DNA from: Mycolicibacterium tusciae
GTDB lineage: Bacteria; Actinomycetota; Actinomycetes; Mycobacteriales; Mycobacteriaceae
Length of the DNA: 64,000 nucleotides
Direction: 5' to 3'
Assembly: GCF_002086795.1 (NCBI RefSeq)
Contig: NZ_MVIM01000008.1
Location: forward strand, 186,001-250,000
Part shown: positions 25,600 to 36,239 of the stretch, one piece after another
Layout: each line of letters opens with the position of its first letter
Numbering within the stretch: the first letter of the stretch is position 1
Made by a program: the position numbers and the translations under genes
Notes under the pieces: model-generated
What the model saw: only the letters and a program-made list of their open reading frames with translations
What the model was told of the DNA's origin: nothing
Database searches by the model: none

Positions 25600-25643
25600 A
25601 CCCTGAGCTGGTACCCCGCTGCCCCGCCTGACACGATGGAGTC

Positions 25644-27056
<1,413 letters not shown>

Positions 27057-27233
27057 TCGGATTTACAGAGACTGGCAAACGATTGGGGTCGCGGGCTCCC
27101 GATCCGGCGGTTACCAGCGGGTTTCGCTTCTCCGCCACATGATCAACTTCCGCGCAGAAACCTCTGCGGCAACCCACTTCTCAGGTAGGGTAAGCACGCT
27201 TGTTACCAGCTAAGACAATGACTGGAAGGTCCC

Positions 27234-27575
27234 ATGACCGAACAACCCCCACCGCCCCCCGGGAACTACCCTCCGCCGCCACCACCGAGCGGCGGCATGC
27301 CGCCTCCTGCTCCCGCGGCACAGCCGAACAACAATCTGATCTGGGGCATCTTGGTGACGGTGTTGTGCTGTCTACCACTCGGAATCGTGTCGATCGTGAA
27401 GTCCACTCAGGTCTCCGGTCTGTGGGCGCAGGGGCGCGCAGCAGAAGCGCAGCAGGCGGCTGACGACGCGAAGAAGTACGCGGTGTGGGGTGCGATCGCC
27501 GGCGTCATCGTCTTCGTGATCGTCATCATCATCAACGTCGTCGTCGGCATCGGCGCGACAACTAGTTACTCCTAG
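27234..27575 (+). CDS. CD225/dispanin-like small membrane protein
   Basis: A 113-aa protein with a proline-rich cytoplasmic head (about residues 1-35), then a CD225/dispanin-type domain: a first hydrophobic segment with LVTVLCCLPLGIVSIVKSTQV, a conserved short loop GLWAQGRAAEAQQAADDAKKYA and a second membrane helix (about 82-107). The CCLP-G-IVSI pattern is characteristic. Bacterial members are of unknown function; the fold is shared with animal IFITM proteins. It is the first of four small membrane-protein genes between cbs and metB. Confidence 0.85.
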   Translation: MTEQPPPPPGNYPPPPPPSGGMPPPAPAAQPNNNLIWGILVTVLCCLPLGIVSIVKSTQVSGLWAQGRAAEAQQAADDAKKYAVWGAIAGVIVFVIVIIINVVVGIGATTSYS

Positions 27576-27718
27576 CGTGCACGGAGCTCTTGCTCCGCGT
27601 CGTCGCTCTGGGCCGCGGTTGCCACTTCGACGGTGCCAGTGGGGATTTGGATTGAAACCGGATCGTGAAGTCCGGCAGTCGTGGCAGTCATGGAAGTCAT
27701 TGAAAGGAACGGCAAACC

Positions 27719-28699
27719 ATGAGTGATCAACCGCCTCCTCCGCAACCGCCGGGTGGTAACTATCCACCGCCCCCGCCGGGGGGCAACTACCCGCCGCCCC
27801 CGCCGGGGGGCAACTACCCACCACCACCGCCGGGTGGTAACTACCCGCCGCCAGGTGGTGGTTACGCACCACCCCCGCCTCCCGGTGGTGGCTACGCACC
27901 GCCGCCGCCACCCGGACAGGGCGGCTACGGCCCGCAGGGGGGCTTCCCGCAACCGGGCGCGCCCGGCGGTTATCCCCCGGCTGCGGACCCGGGTTTCCCT
28001 GGCGCACAAGAGCTTAACGTAGGCGAGGCGTTCTCTTGGGCGTGGAACAAGTTCAGCAAGAACGCTGCCGCGCTGATCGTCCCGGCGCTCGTGTACTCGG
28101 TTATCGTCGGCATTCTCCTCGGTGCCGTCTACGGGCTGGCGTTCGCTCTTGCGCCGACGCAGACCTACGAGTCCTACGGCAGCAGTTACAGCTACGAAGC
28201 GAGCTTCGGCTTCGCGAGCTTCCTGGCGCTGATCGTCGGATACCTCATCCTGATGGTGGTCGCCGCGGCGATGCAATCGGCTTATCTGGGTGGCCTATTG
28301 GATATCGCGAACGGACAGCCGGTGACGATCGGGTCGTTCTTCAAGCCGAGAAACGTCGGCAGTGTGATCGTCGCGACCCTGATCATCGGGATAGCGGCGG
28401 GAATCCTGTCCTTCTGCTTCATCGGTGGGATCGCGGTGTCACTGTTCACGCTCTTTGCGACTGTGATCATCGTCGAACGCAATGCCTCTCCCATTGACGC
28501 GATCAAACAGAGTTTCGAGATCACCAAGAACAACTTTGTTCCGGTGATCCTCGCACTACTCGTCATCTACGCCATCACGATCGTCGGGACGTTGGCCTGC
28601 TTGATCGGGCTGATCGTTGCCATCCCGGTCGCCGCGCTTTTCCTGGTGTACACCTACCGCAAGCTCACCAACGGCCAGATTGCTCCGCTGACGCCGTAA
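27719..28699 (+). CDS. proline/glycine-repeat membrane protein
   Basis: A 326-aa protein. The first about 95 residues are almost only Pro, Gly, Tyr and Asn, with about four copies of GGNYPPPPP encoded by a 27-base DNA repeat. The rest (about 100-326) has five to six hydrophobic helices and the phrase NVGEAFSWAWNKFSKNAAALIVPALVY, which resembles the glycerophosphoryl-diester-phosphodiesterase-type membrane domain used without the enzyme. No catalytic motif is seen. A terminator hairpin follows. Function unknown; its repeat region resembles the head of the M. tuberculosis proline-rich antigen Pra. Confidence 0.85.
   Translation: MSDQPPPPQPPGGNYPPPPPGGNYPPPPPGGNYPPPPPGGNYPPPGGGYAPPPPPGGGYAPPPPPGQGGYGPQGGFPQPGAPGGYPPAADPGFPGAQELNVGEAFSWAWNKFSKNAAALIVPALVYSVIVGILLGAVYGLAFALAPTQTYESYGSSYSYEASFGFASFLALIVGYLILMVVAAAMQSAYLGGLLDIANGQPVTIGSFFKPRNVGSVIVATLIIGIAAGILSFCFIGGIAVSLFTLFATVIIVERNASPIDAIKQSFEITKNNFVPVILALLVIYAITIVGTLACLIGLIVAIPVAALFLVYTYRKLTNGQIAPLTP
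27752..27855 (+). repeat. 27-base in-frame tandem repeat (GGNYPPPPP)
   Basis: Three full and one partial copy of a 27-base unit coding G-G-N-Y-P-P-P-P-P, starting at 27752, 27779, 27806 and 27833. Copies differ mostly at third codon positions. This kind of repeat can change copy number by slippage. Confidence 0.8.
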
Positions 28700-28707
28700 T
28701 CGTGAAC

Positions 28708-28741
28708 GACCCGGTCTGCGCGTATCTGCACAGACCGGGTC
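28708..28741 (+). terminator. terminator hairpin after the proline-repeat gene
   Basis: Eleven-base-pair perfect stem (28708-28718 with 28731-28741) and a 12-base loop, nine bases after the stop. No long T-run follows, so strength is uncertain. Confidence 0.65.
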
Positions 28742-28817
28742 TTCGCGTCTCTCTGCGCCATCGCGGTCAGATTTGTAAGCTGCCACCAGTCGCGATGGAT
28801 TGACAGTGAGGGCGAAC

Positions 28818-29357
28818 GTGACCACTCAGCCGCCACCGTCACCCGCGGGTGACTTCGCCCAGGGTGTTCCTTCGGTTGCGCCCGTCGTCAGTGGAATCGA
28901 CTACACGCCGTGGTTCACCCGCGTGCTCGCCTACGTGATCGACAGCATTCCGGTGTACCTGCTCACCGCCATCGGTGGCGTCGTCCTCTACACCTTCCAG
29001 CCGACCGAAACATTGTGTGTGGCCGAGGCGTTCTGCGCCACCGGAAGAAACGGACCGTCGACGACGGCGTGGATCATCTTCTCGCTCTGTGTGTTGGTCG
29101 CCGTGGCGTTCACGTTGTGGAATTTCGTTGTACGGCAGGGTAATACCGGCTCTAGCATCGGTAAGCAGATAATGGACTTCAAGGTCGTCGGCGAGCAGAC
29201 GCAGCAGCCGATCGGAGTCGGCAAGTCGCTTCTGCGCCAGATCGCCCACGGCGTCGACGCTCTCATCTGCTACATCGGATTCCTGTTCCCACTATGGGAT
29301 GCCAAACGGCAGACGATCGCCGACAAGCTCCTCAAGACCGTATGCGTACCGCTGTAG
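28818..29357 (+). CDS. RDD-family membrane protein (Pra-like, first copy)
   Basis: A 179-aa RDD protein with three to four membrane helices. Signature pieces are YTPWFTRVLAYVIDSIPVY (the R-x4-D-x3-D start of RDD), WNFVVRQGNTGSSIGKQIMDFKVVGEQTQQPIG and FLFPLWDAKRQTIADKLLKTVCVP. These segments match the C-terminal half of the M. tuberculosis proline-rich antigen Pra (Rv1078) as remembered, but the proline-rich head is short here. GTG 28818 is chosen for GAGGG at 28808-28812. The function is unknown; some RDD proteins are implicated in ion exchange. Confidence 0.85.
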   Translation: MTTQPPPSPAGDFAQGVPSVAPVVSGIDYTPWFTRVLAYVIDSIPVYLLTAIGGVVLYTFQPTETLCVAEAFCATGRNGPSTTAWIIFSLCVLVAVAFTLWNFVVRQGNTGSSIGKQIMDFKVVGEQTQQPIGVGKSLLRQIAHGVDALICYIGFLFPLWDAKRQTIADKLLKTVCVPL

Positions 29358-29367
29358 ATCGGCGTGC

Positions 29368-29952
29368 GTGACGGCTTCCTCACCATCTCCGCAGCCGTAC
29401 CACGCGCGGCCGGCCGCGGCGCTGCCGAAGCAGGCGTACACGCGTTGGAGAACCCGGGTGGTCGCGGCCCTCATCGACTGGACCCCCATTTGGGTGATCT
29501 TCCTGATTCCCCTCGTCGGTCTGGTGGTCGCGGGGGATGCGGAGTGCCTCGACAGCATCTATGGCAGCGGCCAGAGTTACTGCTCCACGGCGGTGTCTGA
29601 CTTCTGGACGTCGGTCCAGTTCATCGCGGTGCTGCCGGGCGTGGTTTATTTCATCTGGAACTTCTGCTATCGGCAGGGCGCAACGGGCCAGAGCATCGGC
29701 AAGTCGGTGATGAAGTTCTACGTCGTCAGCGCGGAGACCCGGCAGCCCATCGGCTTCTGGATGTCGCTCATCCGGCAGATCGCCCACTATGTGGACCAAA
29801 TCCTCTGCTGCGTCGGATATCTGTGGCCGTTGTGGGACAAGAAGCGGCAGACGCTGGCCGACAAGATCGTGGGTACCGTCTGCCTCCCGCTGGGTGCTGG
29901 GCCGACGCCACCCCCGCAGTGGATCGAGCCGCCGGGCCCGTCGCTACCCTGA
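29368..29952 (+). CDS. RDD-family membrane protein (second copy)
   Basis: A 194-aa RDD protein paralogous to the gene just upstream (10 bases apart). It shares WNFCYRQGATGQSIGKSVMKFYVVSAETRQPIG and LWPLWDKKRQTLADKIVGTVCLPL with it. GTG 29368 is chosen: it gives a short Ser/Pro-rich head (VTASSPSPQPYH) followed by YTRWRTRVVAALIDWTPIWV, the RDD motif. The C-terminus is proline-rich. Its stop is six bases before the metB start, so all may be one transcript. Confidence 0.82.
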   Translation: MTASSPSPQPYHARPAAALPKQAYTRWRTRVVAALIDWTPIWVIFLIPLVGLVVAGDAECLDSIYGSGQSYCSTAVSDFWTSVQFIAVLPGVVYFIWNFCYRQGATGQSIGKSVMKFYVVSAETRQPIGFWMSLIRQIAHYVDQILCCVGYLWPLWDKKRQTLADKIVGTVCLPLGAGPTPPPQWIEPPGPSLP

Positions 29953-29958
29953 TCGGTG

Positions 29959-31113
29959 ATGACTGAACAGCACAGGTCGAGGGGGCTTGCCACCAAGGCC
30001 ATCCACGCAGGGTTTCGGCCCGACCCGGCGACCGGCGCCGTCAACGCCCCGATCTATGCGAGCTCCACCTTCGCCCAGGACGGTGTCGGCGGCCTGCGCG
30101 GCGGATACGAGTACGCCCGCACCGGCAATCCGACCCGTACCGCACTGGAAGCATCGCTTGCCGCCGTCGAGGAGGCCCAGTACGGGCGGGCGTTCGCGTC
30201 GGGGATGGCGGCCACCGATTGCGCGCTGCGCGCGGTATTGCGGCCCGGCGACCACGTCGTCATGCCTGACGACGCCTACGGCGGCACCTTCCGTTTGATC
30301 GACAAGGTGTTCACGCAGTGGGGCATCGACTACACCGCGGTGTCACTGTCCGACCTCGACGCCATCGGTGCCGCGGTCACACCGCAGACCAAGTTGATCT
30401 GGGTGGAGACGCCGACCAATCCGCTGCTGTCGATTGCCGATATCGCAGGCATCGCCGGTATCGCGTCGTCGTCGAAGGTGAAAGTGTTGGTGGACAACAC
30501 GTTTGCTTCGCCTGCGCTGCAGCAGCCCCTGACGCTGGGGGCGGACATCGTCCTACATTCGACGACAAAGTACATCGGTGGGCACTCGGACGTGGTCGGG
30601 GGTGCGCTGCTGACCAGCGATGAAGAACTCGACACCGCATTCGCGTTCCTCCAGAACGGCGCGGGCGCGGTCGCGGGCCCGTTCGACGCCTACCTCACGA
30701 TGCGCGGACTCAAGACCCTGGTGCTGCGCATGCGCCAGCACAGTGAAAATGCGACGCTGGTCGCCGAGTTCCTGGCGGACCACCCGGAGATCGAGACGGT
30801 GCTGTATCCGGGATTGCCGAGTCACCCGGGCCACGAGGTCGCCGCGAAGCAGATGAGCGGCTTCGGCGGCATGGTCTCGGTGCGTATGCGGGGCGGGGCG
30901 GACGCCGCCCGCAAGCTGTGCGCGAGTACGGAGATCTTCATCCTCGCCGAGTCGCTGGGCGGAGTGGAATCGCTGATCGAGCACCCCGGCGCGATGACAC
31001 ATGCCTCGACGGCGGGATCCCAACTGGAGGTGCCCGACGATCTCGTGCGTCTGTCGGTCGGCATCGAGGACTCGGCGGACCTGATCGCCGATCTGGAGCA
31101 GGCGCTAGGTTAG
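29959..31113 (+). CDS. metB: cystathionine gamma-synthase MetB
   Basis: A 384-aa PLP enzyme of the Cys/Met metabolism family. The PLP lysine is in VLHSTTKYIGGHSDVVGG (about residue 201); the substrate-binding YEYARTGNPTRTALE lies near 49-63 and SLGGVESLIEHPGAMTHA near the C-terminus. Family members make cystathionine from O-acylhomoserine or cleave it (gamma-lyase), and sequence alone does not decide. ATG 29959 follows an in-frame GTG at 29956. Its 3' end overlaps the convergent GPP34 gene by nine bases. Matches Rv1079. Confidence 0.93.
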   Translation: MTEQHRSRGLATKAIHAGFRPDPATGAVNAPIYASSTFAQDGVGGLRGGYEYARTGNPTRTALEASLAAVEEAQYGRAFASGMAATDCALRAVLRPGDHVVMPDDAYGGTFRLIDKVFTQWGIDYTAVSLSDLDAIGAAVTPQTKLIWVETPTNPLLSIADIAGIAGIASSSKVKVLVDNTFASPALQQPLTLGADIVLHSTTKYIGGHSDVVGGALLTSDEELDTAFAFLQNGAGAVAGPFDAYLTMRGLKTLVLRMRQHSENATLVAEFLADHPEIETVLYPGLPSHPGHEVAAKQMSGFGGMVSVRMRGGADAARKLCASTEIFILAESLGGVESLIEHPGAMTHASTAGSQLEVPDDLVRLSVGIEDSADLIADLEQALG

Positions 31114-31767
31114 CGCGGGCCGCAACGCCGACGCGGTGACTGCGAGATTCACTTCGCGTATCGACGTCGGGTACTCGTCGATCCAACTGCCGCTTGCGAT
31201 TTCGCCAGCCCGGGCGTGCACCCACCGCCATCCGCGATCATTGAGCGACAGAATTGCGCCCAGCCCGTCGACAGCGTGAAGCAGCGTGATGATCGCCGCT
31301 GTCGCCGGTGCCGGTGGCCGTCGGTCGAACAGCGCGGCCAACAGCGCCGAACGCGCCTGATCCACCCGCTGCCGGTTCGTCAGCGGCCACGCGTAGGGAT
31401 GGGTCAATCGGTTGGACTGCAACCGAATACGCCGAATCTGGCCGGTCTGCTCCAGATGGTGGGTGAGATCGGCCGCGGTGTGCTTGGATAGCTTTTTCAC
31501 GGCAGCCGCCGGCCGCAGCGGCCGCTGCTGTAGTAACTGGAACGCCGACTCGCCAATCGGATCCATCACGCCCGGCGCGGACAGCGCGATCAGCCGACCG
31601 GGTTCGACTGCGTCTTCGGCCATCGCAGGCCGGATCCTGCAGGCGTACGCGAGATCCAGCAGTACTGCGGCCGCCAGAACCCGCTCACGCCGGTGACGCT
31701 CGAGTGCCGGCTGCGCCGACGCGTTGTCGAGCAGAAGCAGAAGGAGATCCTCGGCAATCTGCGCCAT
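31105..31767 (-). CDS. GPP34 (GOLPH3/Vps74-like) domain protein
   Basis: A 220-aa alpha-helical protein of the GPP34 family. The start MAQIAEDLLLLLLDNASAQP, then VLAAAVLLDLAYACRI and the middle RLTHPYAWPLTNRQRVDQARSALLAALFDRRPPAPATAAIITLLHAVDGL match the actinobacterial GOLPH3-like pattern. In eukaryotes the fold binds phosphatidylinositol 4-phosphate; the bacterial function is not known. No signal peptide. It is convergent with metB (nine-base overlap) and ends the greA-side strand. Confidence 0.85.
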   Translation of the reverse strand: MAQIAEDLLLLLLDNASAQPALERHRRERVLAAAVLLDLAYACRIRPAMAEDAVEPGRLIALSAPGVMDPIGESAFQLLQQRPLRPAAAVKKLSKHTAADLTHHLEQTGQIRRIRLQSNRLTHPYAWPLTNRQRVDQARSALLAALFDRRPPAPATAAIITLLHAVDGLGAILSLNDRGWRWVHARAGEIASGSWIDEYPTSIREVNLAVTASALRPALT

Positions 31768-31804
31768 GGTGCGGACTGTAGCGCGGGGCGCCGAGGCGGC
31801 TGCC

Positions 31805-32299
31805 TCAGGAGTGATAGGGCTCAGCGCTGAGGAGCGTCACCTTGACGGTGTTGCCGTTGGGGATCGTGTAGGTCTTGACGTCGCCGACCTTCGCGTCGAT
31901 GAGCGCCTCGCCGAGCGGTGACTTCGGCGAATAGACCTCGAGCTTCCCGTCGCTGACACCCTCCTGGCGGGTGGCGATCAAGAACGTCTCGGTATCGCTC
32001 TTGTCGTCGCCGTATTGCACTTTCACCACCGAGCCGGGCAGCGCCACGCCGGACTGTTTGGGAGCCTCGCCGACCTTGGCGTTGTTCAGCAGCTCCTGCA
32101 ACTGGCGAATGCGGGCCTCTTCCTGGCCCTGCTGCTCGCGTGCGGCGTGGTAGCCACCGTTCTCGCGCAGGTCGCCCTCTTCGCGTCGATCGTTGATCTC
32201 GGCGGCGATGACCGGTCGGTTGGCGATCAGCTGATCGAGCTCGGCCTTCAGCCGATCGTGTGCTTCCTCAGTCAGCCACGTGACCTGCGTGTCGGTCAT
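31805..32299 (-). CDS. greA: transcription elongation factor GreA
   Basis: A 164-aa GreA: an N-terminal coiled-coil (about residues 1-80; [42 protein letters not shown] with the acidic tip) and a C-terminal FKBP-like domain ending [17 protein letters not shown]. It rescues backtracked RNA polymerase by stimulating transcript cleavage. The start at [10 protein letters not shown] (32299) is chosen as the conserved one; the longer frame adds 30 unlikely residues. Matches Rv1080c. Confidence 0.95.
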   Translation of the reverse strand: MTDTQVTWLTEEAHDRLKAELDQLIANRPVIAAEINDRREEGDLRENGGYHAAREQQGQEEARIRQLQELLNNAKVGEAPKQSGVALPGSVVKVQYGDDKSDTETFLIATRQEGVSDGKLEVYSPKSPLGEALIDAKVGDVKTYTIPNGNTVKVTLLSAEPYHS

Positions 32300-32535
32300 G
32301 ATGTCGCGCTCCTGTCGTTCGTTGCTCTCGCGCTGTTCGCGTAAGTAGGTTTCTTGTCGCGCCGCCGGGAGCTCTTCGTGTATTGCCACCGTCGTCGACG
32401 CCTAATCAGCGCACTAAATGCAGCAATACACGGTCCCAACGGGGAACCGTGTATCGATCCATCTTAGCACCGCGGGGACAGCGGATTTTCACGTATTCGC
32501 AGTTCGGCGTTTGTTGCGTCGTCTCGTGCGGGGAT

Positions 32536-32955
32536 CTAAGGGGCCACCAGGTAGGACGGCACGTCGGCTCCGCATCCGTAGACGTCGCCGACGACCGGCG
32601 GCTTGCTGGACTTGACGACGGCCGTCACCTGCACGGTCTGCTGGGTGGCCGGCGGGACCAGGACCTCGCGGCGACCGGTTTCGCTGCCGTCGATCGCACG
32701 GGCCCGGATGATGCACACCACCGGCTGGGACGGATCCTCCCGCGTCACGCTGATCGTGACGTCGACGGTTTCGTCGTCGACCAGGCGGTAACCGCCCAGT
32801 TCACCCTTGACCGCATTGCTGAACCGCCCCGACGCGATGACCGCGATCGTCACCCCGACCACCAGGACCAGCGCGGTCAGCCCACCGGCGATCAACCGCC
32901 GCTGGCGCCGGGTCAGACGCTGGCGCCCATAACGCGCGGAGGGACGCTCGATCAT
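32536..32955 (-). CDS. DUF4307 membrane protein (Rv1081c-like)
   Basis: A 139-aa protein with one membrane helix near the start (about residues 22-44, ALVLVVGVTIAVIASGRF) and a mostly extracytoplasmic beta-rich domain (YRLVDDETVDVTISVTRED, VVCIIRARAIDGSETGRREVLV). It fits DUF4307, of unknown function, found next to greA and mca in actinobacteria. A 236-base spacer to greA holds no gene and probably the greA promoter. It is divergent from mca. Confidence 0.85.
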   Translation of the reverse strand: MIERPSARYGRQRLTRRQRRLIAGGLTALVLVVGVTIAVIASGRFSNAVKGELGGYRLVDDETVDVTISVTREDPSQPVVCIIRARAIDGSETGRREVLVPPATQQTVQVTAVVKSSKPPVVGDVYGCGADVPSYLVAP

Positions 32956-33091
32956 CTAGTTTTCATGCCCGTCGGTCGGATGGATCTACAGAACTGGAAC
33001 TATAGGGCTACTCGGAATGGTTGAAATCGATCGACGTGATCGGTAAGGGCCGAGTGGCGACATCTTCGGGACATAGATGAGGCAGAACAGG

Positions 33092-33964
33092 TTGAGTGAA
33101 CTGCGGTTGATGGCGGTACACGCCCACCCGGACGACGAGTCCAGCAAGGGTGCGGCCGCCACGGCACGGTACGCGGACGAGGGCGTGCGCGTCATGGTGG
33201 TGACGCTGACCGGGGGCGAGCGCGGCGACATCCTCAACCCGGCCATGGACCTGCCCGAGGTGCACGGCCGGATGACCGAGATCCGGCGCGACGAGATGGC
33301 CAAGGCCGCCGAGATCCTGGGCGTCGAGCACCACTGGCTCGGTTTCGTCGACTCGGGCCTGCCCGAGGGCGACCCGCCGCCACCGCTGCCCGACGGTTGC
33401 TTCGCCCTGGTGCCCCTCGAGGAGCCCACCGAATCGCTGGTGCGCGTCATCCGCAAGTTCCGGCCCCACGTGATGACGACGTATGACGAGAACGGCGGCT
33501 ATCCGCATCCCGATCACATCCGGTGCCACCAGGTGTCGGTCGCCGCGTATGAGGCCGCGGGCGATCATATGCTGTTCCCCGATGCTGGGGAGCCCTGGAA
33601 CGTGCTGAAGCTGTACTACAACCACGGCTTCCTGCGAAAGCGCATGCAGCTGATTCAGGACGAGTTCGCCAAGCACGGCGAGGTGGGCCCCTTCGAGAAA
33701 TGGCTCAAGCACTGGGAAGCCGATCACGACATCTTCGAGAGCCGGGTGACCACCAGGGTCGAGTGCGCGAAGTACTTCGCCCAGCGAGACGACGCGCTTC
33801 GTGCGCACGCCACCCAGATCGACCCCAACGGCGACTTCTTCCGCGCACCGATCGAATGGCAGCAACGGCTTTGGCCGACAGAGGAATTCGAGTTGGCACG
33901 GTCACGCGTCCGGGTGTCGCTGCCCGAGACGGACTTGTTCGCAGGGATCGAGATCGACGAATGA
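33092..33964 (+). CDS. mca: mycothiol S-conjugate amidase Mca
   Basis: A 290-aa zinc amidase of the LmbE/PIG-L family. The first zinc motif is VHAHPDDES (about residues 10-18), the second HPDHIRCH region (about 137-144), with [14 protein letters not shown] between. It cleaves mycothiol S-conjugates to a mercapturic acid for detoxification, which marks an actinobacterium. TTG 33092 (LSELRLMAV) is chosen over ATG 33077 by comparison with the conserved start of Mca. The stop overlaps the next gene as ATGA. Matches Rv1082. Confidence 0.94.
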   Translation: MSELRLMAVHAHPDDESSKGAAATARYADEGVRVMVVTLTGGERGDILNPAMDLPEVHGRMTEIRRDEMAKAAEILGVEHHWLGFVDSGLPEGDPPPPLPDGCFALVPLEEPTESLVRVIRKFRPHVMTTYDENGGYPHPDHIRCHQVSVAAYEAAGDHMLFPDAGEPWNVLKLYYNHGFLRKRMQLIQDEFAKHGEVGPFEKWLKHWEADHDIFESRVTTRVECAKYFAQRDDALRAHATQIDPNGDFFRAPIEWQQRLWPTEEFELARSRVRVSLPETDLFAGIEIDE

Positions 33965-34218
33965 ACGACATCGCACTGACCATCATCACCCTGCTGGCAC
34001 AGGATCCACCCCGCCAGACCGGTCCGGACTTCGGTAAGGCCAGCCCCTTCGGCCTCCTGGTCCTCGTGCTGTTGTTGATCGGCACGTTCGGCTTGGTGTG
34101 GTCCATGAACCGTCATCTGCGTAAGCTGCCGAAGTCCTTCGACGAGCCCGACGAACAGGCCGGCGGGGGGTCCGACGAGCCGGGCGACGACGGCGAGAGC
34201 AAGCGTGAGTCCGGCTGA
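33961..34218 (+). CDS. small single-span membrane protein (Rv1083-like)
   Basis: An 85-aa protein with a Pro/Gln-rich N-terminus, one membrane helix (about residues 29-48, [20 protein letters not shown]) and a basic-then-acidic C-terminal tail ([16 protein letters not shown]). The start overlaps the mca stop by four bases and the end overlaps the DUF255 gene by 14 bases, so it belongs to the same coupled unit. Function unknown. Matches Rv1083 by position. Confidence 0.85.
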   Translation: MNDIALTIITLLAQDPPRQTGPDFGKASPFGLLVLVLLLIGTFGLVWSMNRHLRKLPKSFDEPDEQAGGGSDEPGDDGESKRESG

Positions 34219-36229
34219 GTTCGCCGGCCGAAACACCTTGGGCGGCGCCACCAGTCCCTACCTGCGCCAGCACGCCGACAACCCGGTGCACTGGCTCGAG
34301 TGGTCACCGCAGGCACTGGCGGAGGCGGCGACACGGGACGTGCCGATCCTGCTGTCGGTCGGATACGCGGCCTGCCACTGGTGTCATGTGATGGCCCACG
34401 AGTCGTTCGAGGACGAGCAGGTCGCGGCCGCGATGAACGAGGGGTTCGTCTGCATCAAGGTCGATCGCGAGGAACGGCCTGACATCGACGCGGTGTACAT
34501 GAACGCCACTGTCGCGCTGACCGGTCAGGGCGGCTGGCCGATGACGTGCTTCCTGACGCCCGATGGCCGCCCGTTCTTCTGCGGTACGTATTACCCCAAG
34601 GCCAACTTCCTGCAGTTGCTCGCCGCCGTCGCCGACACGTGGCGAACCCGCCGTGCCGACGTCGAGGAGACCTCCGACCACATCAGCGGCGAGTTGCGGT
34701 CGATGGTGTCGGATCTACCTCGGGGCGGACCGCCGATTCAGCCGTCGCTGTGTGATCACGCCGTCGCCGACGTGCTTGCGCACGAGGATCCCGTCAATGG
34801 TGGTTTCATCACCAATCAGTCTGGGGCACCGAAGTTTCCGCCGTCAGCGATGCTGGAGGCGCTGCTGCGCAGCCACGAACGCACCGGTGACCTGATGTCC
34901 CTCGAGGCGGTCGAGCGAACCTGTACGGCGATGGCGCGCGGCGGCATTTACGACCAGCTGGCCGGAGGGTTCGCGCGCTACAGCGTCGACGCCGCGTGGG
35001 TGGTGCCGCACTTCGAGAAGATGCTCTACGACAACGCTCTGCTCCTGCGGGCGTACGCGCACTGGGCTCGCCGCACCTCAGACCCGCTGGCGCGCAGAGT
35101 GGCCGGTGAAACGGCTCGGTTCCTCATCGACGATCTCGGCGCCGACGACATGTTCACCTCGTCGCTGGATGCCGACGCCGACGGACACGAGGGCTTGACG
35201 TACGTGTGGACGCCGGCCCAACTGACCGAGTCGTTGGGGCCGGATGATGGCCGTTGGGCCGCAGAGGTTTTCGGTGTCACCGAAGCCGGCACCTTTGAAG
35301 ACGGCAGCTCGGTGCTGCAATTGCCGGGTGACCCCGACGATGCCGATCGGTTCGATCGGGTACGCACGGCGCTGCGGGCCGCCAGGTCGACGCGCCCCCA
35401 GCCCGACCGCGACGACAAGGTCGTCACCGGGTGGAACGGACTGGCGATCACCGCTCTCGCCGAGGCGTCGGTGGCGCTCGATGAACCTGAATTCCTGATC
35501 GCCGCAACGCAATGCGCGAGCGCGATCGTCGGCCTGCACATCGTGGACGGCAGACTGCGCCGGGCCAGCCTCGGCGGCCGTGTCGGCGACAGTGCCGCCA
35601 TTCTGGAGGACCACGCCGCGCTGGCCACCGGCCTGCTGACGCTGTATCAGCTGACCGGCGCGACGTCATGGCTGAGTTCGGCGATGCTGTTGATCGACAT
35701 CGCACTGCGGCATTTCGCCGATACGGAGACCGCGGGGCGCTGGTACGACACGGCGGATGACGCTGAGACCCTCATGGTTCGGCCCGCCGATCCGCTGGAC
35801 GGTGCGACGCCGTCCGGTGCGTCCCTGATCGCCGAGGCGTTGCAGTTGGCGGCTCATCTGGCTCCTGCGCACAGCGCTGACAGATATGCATCGGCGGCCG
35901 AGTCGACGCTGACGGGTGCGGCGCCCATCCTGGCGCGCCTGCCACGCTCTGGCGGCCACTGGCTGGCCGTCGCCGAAGCCGCTGTGCGCGGGCCCATTCA
36001 GATCGCCGTCGCCTGCGATCCCGTCGGCTCGGAGCTGCTGGCCGCCGCGCGCATGCTGGCCCCCGGTGGGGCGATCGTCGTCGGCGGTGCAGTGAACTCT
36101 TCGGAACTGCTGGCCGACCGCGACCGGGTGGCCGGGGCCGACGCCGCGTATGTATGCCGTGGCAGGACCTGTGACCTGCCGGTCACCTCCGCCGGGGATC
36201 TCGTCGTCGCGCTCGGTGTGTCCGTGTAG
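34205..36229 (+). CDS. DUF255 thioredoxin-domain protein (Rv1084/SPATA20-like)
   Basis: A 674-aa two-part protein. The N-terminal DUF255 domain is thioredoxin-like with the Cys pair in YAACHWCHVMAHESFED (about residues 55-61) and an opening TSPYLRQHADNPVHW. The rest (about 190-640) forms an (alpha/alpha)6 barrel like glycosidases and epimerases (VVPHFEKMLYDNALLLRAYAHW, SSLDADADGHEGLTYVWTPAQL, VTGWNGLAITALAEAS). GTG 34205 is within the 3' end of the upstream gene. Function unresolved in the family. Matches Rv1084. Confidence 0.9.
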   Translation: MSPAEFAGRNTLGGATSPYLRQHADNPVHWLEWSPQALAEAATRDVPILLSVGYAACHWCHVMAHESFEDEQVAAAMNEGFVCIKVDREERPDIDAVYMNATVALTGQGGWPMTCFLTPDGRPFFCGTYYPKANFLQLLAAVADTWRTRRADVEETSDHISGELRSMVSDLPRGGPPIQPSLCDHAVADVLAHEDPVNGGFITNQSGAPKFPPSAMLEALLRSHERTGDLMSLEAVERTCTAMARGGIYDQLAGGFARYSVDAAWVVPHFEKMLYDNALLLRAYAHWARRTSDPLARRVAGETARFLIDDLGADDMFTSSLDADADGHEGLTYVWTPAQLTESLGPDDGRWAAEVFGVTEAGTFEDGSSVLQLPGDPDDADRFDRVRTALRAARSTRPQPDRDDKVVTGWNGLAITALAEASVALDEPEFLIAATQCASAIVGLHIVDGRLRRASLGGRVGDSAAILEDHAALATGLLTLYQLTGATSWLSSAMLLIDIALRHFADTETAGRWYDTADDAETLMVRPADPLDGATPSGASLIAEALQLAAHLAPAHSADRYASAAESTLTGAAPILARLPRSGGHWLAVAEAAVRGPIQIAVACDPVGSELLAAARMLAPGGAIVVGGAVNSSELLADRDRVAGADAAYVCRGRTCDLPVTSAGDLVVALGVSV

Positions 36230-36239
36230 CCTTCGGCGC

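Noticed and set aside
27752..27855. Tandem repeat considered as a CRISPR array
   Set aside because: No spacers between copies, and the repeat is in frame inside a coding region for proline-rich protein.
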